The notes under the pieces: model-generated
What the model was told of the DNA's origin: nothing
What the model saw: the letters and a program-made list of their open reading frames with translations, nothing else
The model's database searches: none
Shown here: positions 62,811 through 64,000 of the stretch, piece after piece
How the letters are laid out: every line of letters begins with the position of its first letter
Position numbering within the stretch: position 1 is the stretch's first letter
NCBI RefSeq assembly: GCF_004010095.1
Contig: NZ_RRYD01000009.1
Location: 1 to 64,000 of the forward strand
DNA from: Lacticaseibacillus hulanensis
Lineage (GTDB): Bacteria; Bacillota; Bacilli; Lactobacillales; Lactobacillaceae
Length of the DNA stretch: 64,000 nt
Direction: 5' to 3'
Position numbers and translations under genes: made by a program

Positions 62811-63641
62811 TTAATTGTCCAACCCTGATTCATCGACCTTCATGTTCCGGTCAATCTTGCTGCTGCCGTCCGTGTAGTTAAACTGGTAACCCGGCTGCAC
62901 GTTGAAAATATAAACGTTGAAGTTCAGGCTGCCGTCCGTACTGAGCGCCTGCAGCCAGTAGCCGCGGGGCATCAGCTCATCGCCGCGAAAAACCGTGGTG
63001 ACCTGGTAAATGACCTGCTTGCCGTCTTCCAGACTCTGGCGGACCTTGCCCTCATATATCTGCATCAGAATCTGGTTGGAATACGCGGATTGCGTGCCGA
63101 GGTTCTTCGGGTTATCCGATGACCCCTCCGCCCCGGCACTGTACTGGCCGGACGCGTTGATGTTAAAGGTCAGGGTGTAGGCAATCAGGTGCCCGCGGTT
63201 ATAGATGTCCGTGCTGCCGCGATTGTAATGCCACCCAGTCGGTGTCCACTCCTGGCTGGGCCGGCCCGCACTGTGCCCCAGGTTACGCCGAGACAGATAA
63301 GCGGTATCCGTCGTCGTGCGGTTCAGCCGGTCCAGATTGCCAAAGTCGATGTGCTCCGACTTCCACGCCGCCGAGTTCAATGTGCTCTTGCCGCCGTTCA
63401 CCGGAACTACCGGTTTATCCCCCGACGCAAAATCGAGTTTGGCCAGCTTCGTGTACGCATCACTATCGAGCTTGTTGTCGCTGCTGGTCCGGGCGGTAAT
63501 GGCCACATTGTCGCTGCCCGCACCAATCAATTGGTTCAGGTAACCGCCACGATAAAGCCACAGTCCCGCCGCCAAAATAATGGCGAGGACGCCACTGATC
63601 TGCCCCGTTTTGCCTGACTTACGCCGCCGCTTCTTTGCCAT
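62811..63641 (-). CDS. Membrane-anchored DNA/RNA non-specific endonuclease (EndA-like)
   Basis: 276 aa: basic tail, one membrane segment (SGVLAIILAAGLWLYRGGY), then a beta-beta-alpha-metal nuclease domain. The active-site region reads YNRGHLIAYTL, with the catalytic His in NRGH where EndA has DRGH, and the later DNPKNLGTQSAYSNQ supplies the metal-binding Asn. Probably acts outside the membrane on incoming or external DNA. AGGAGGC precedes the ATG. Confidence 0.9.
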   Translation of the reverse strand: MAKKRRRKSGKTGQISGVLAIILAAGLWLYRGGYLNQLIGAGSDNVAITARTSSDNKLDSDAYTKLAKLDFASGDKPVVPVNGGKSTLNSAAWKSEHIDFGNLDRLNRTTTDTAYLSRRNLGHSAGRPSQEWTPTGWHYNRGSTDIYNRGHLIAYTLTFNINASGQYSAGAEGSSDNPKNLGTQSAYSNQILMQIYEGKVRQSLEDGKQVIYQVTTVFRGDELMPRGYWLQALSTDGSLNFNVYIFNVQPGYQFNYTDGSSKIDRNMKVDESGLDN

Positions 63642-63820
63642 ATCTGCCTCCTGGATAACTGCAATGCCTGACTATGCTGCCATTTTACCTTAATGCCCGA
63701 ATGCAAACCAGTGTTCGCTGATAAAAATTGCCGCCGATTACTTAATTATCGACTTAGCCCAAAATCTGCGGGTATGCTACAATTCTTGCATTGTGTATTT
63801 CGTCAATCGGGGGAGGAACC

Positions 63821-64000
63821 ATGTCAAAACAAACAAAACGCGCCATCTTCATCTTAGTTTTCAGCGAATTTCTGGTTTGCCTGGGGATGAGCCTGATTTT
63901 CCCAGTCATGCCCTTCATTAAAAACGAACTGCACCTCTCCGCGACCGACATGGGGGTCATGTCCGCCCTGTTTGCCCTCACGCAATTCATCTCGTCACCA
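63821..64000 (+). CDS. MFS transporter, N-terminal part
   Basis: The window ends after 60 residues. MSKQTKRAIFILVFSEFLVC begins the first membrane helix, followed by VMPFIKNELHLSATDMG and the start of helix 2. This resembles drug-efflux members (NorA/Bmr type), but the identity cannot be fixed from this part. GGGGGAGGA precedes the ATG. Confidence 0.8.
   Translation, partial: MSKQTKRAIFILVFSEFLVCLGMSLIFPVMPFIKNELHLSATDMGVMSALFALTQFISSP

Noticed and set aside
1-64000. CRISPR array or cas genes
   Set aside because: No regularly spaced direct repeats or Cas-like proteins were seen.

Overview
The window reads as one chromosomal segment of a low-GC-phylum (Firmicutes) lactic acid bacterium whose own base composition is fairly GC-rich. 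Family-level placement in Lactobacillaceae is well supported: a PepX aminopeptidase, a short one-domain ProB, a DUF3042 protein, a LiaFSR-type cassette, T-box leaders, an L21 leader RNA, and gene orders such as recN-argR-tlyA-ispA-xseB-xseA and yqeG-yqeH-yhbY-nadD-yqeK-rsfS. I cannot name the species or genus. Almost all genes are housekeeping and most lie on the minus strand, so the list below runs in the reverse of transcription order for those operons.

Layout. 1-10.3 kb: rpoZ and gmk; a small plus-strand gene behind two LexA-like boxes (YolD-like); then recN, argR, tlyA, ispA, xseB, xseA, nusB, asp23, efp, rpmA and rplU (with an L21 leader). 10.5-17 kb: a TetR regulator divergent from a small membrane protein with a clear operator, then proBA under a proline-type T-box, and pepX. 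17-31 kb: tRNA-Arg(UCU) and a linked unknown gene, an LCP cell-wall protein, glnRA with a GlnR box, miaA, a DUF3042 gene, a rhodanese-like protein, glcK, yqgQ, a rhomboid protease, a class B PBP and YfhO. 30.5-46 kb: liaFSR, greA, udk, mltG, pheST (phenylalanine T-box), HxlR, YidC2, acylphosphatase, an rRNA/tRNA methyltransferase, an HD protein and an ArlRS-like two-component system. 46-48.8 kb: an AT-rich foreign island with two plus-strand genes and the C-terminal stub of a tyrosine integrase. 48.8-56.5 kb: gnd, yceD, tmcAL, a methyltransferase and the rsfS-yqeK-nadD-yhbY-yqeH-yqeG ribosome/NAD cluster. 56.7-64 kb: a HAD phosphatase and an MDR oxidoreductase, a lipoprotein, a tryptophan-leader-controlled but frameshifted TrpX-like binding protein, PepF, an EndA-like nuclease and the start of an MFS exporter.

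How the parts work together. The window is rich in amino-acid sensing: T-boxes for Pro and Phe, a GlnR operator, a palindrome at argR and a tryptophan-codon leader peptide followed by a terminator. This fits a proteolytic lactic acid bacterium (PepX, PepF) balancing uptake and synthesis. Envelope functions (LiaFSR, LCP, PBP2, MltG, YfhO, YidC2) and ribosome biogenesis (RsfS, YhbY, YqeH, EF-P, L21, L27) make up most of the rest.

The most unusual things are (i) a tightly folded non-coding locus of about 310 nt between pheT and mltG, with a long-range closing helix around three nested domains, which I cannot assign to any RNA family; (ii) the short Trp leader peptide with attenuator in front of an orphan, frameshifted trpX-like gene; and (iii) a 158-bp palindromic, MITE-like element just downstream of that gene.
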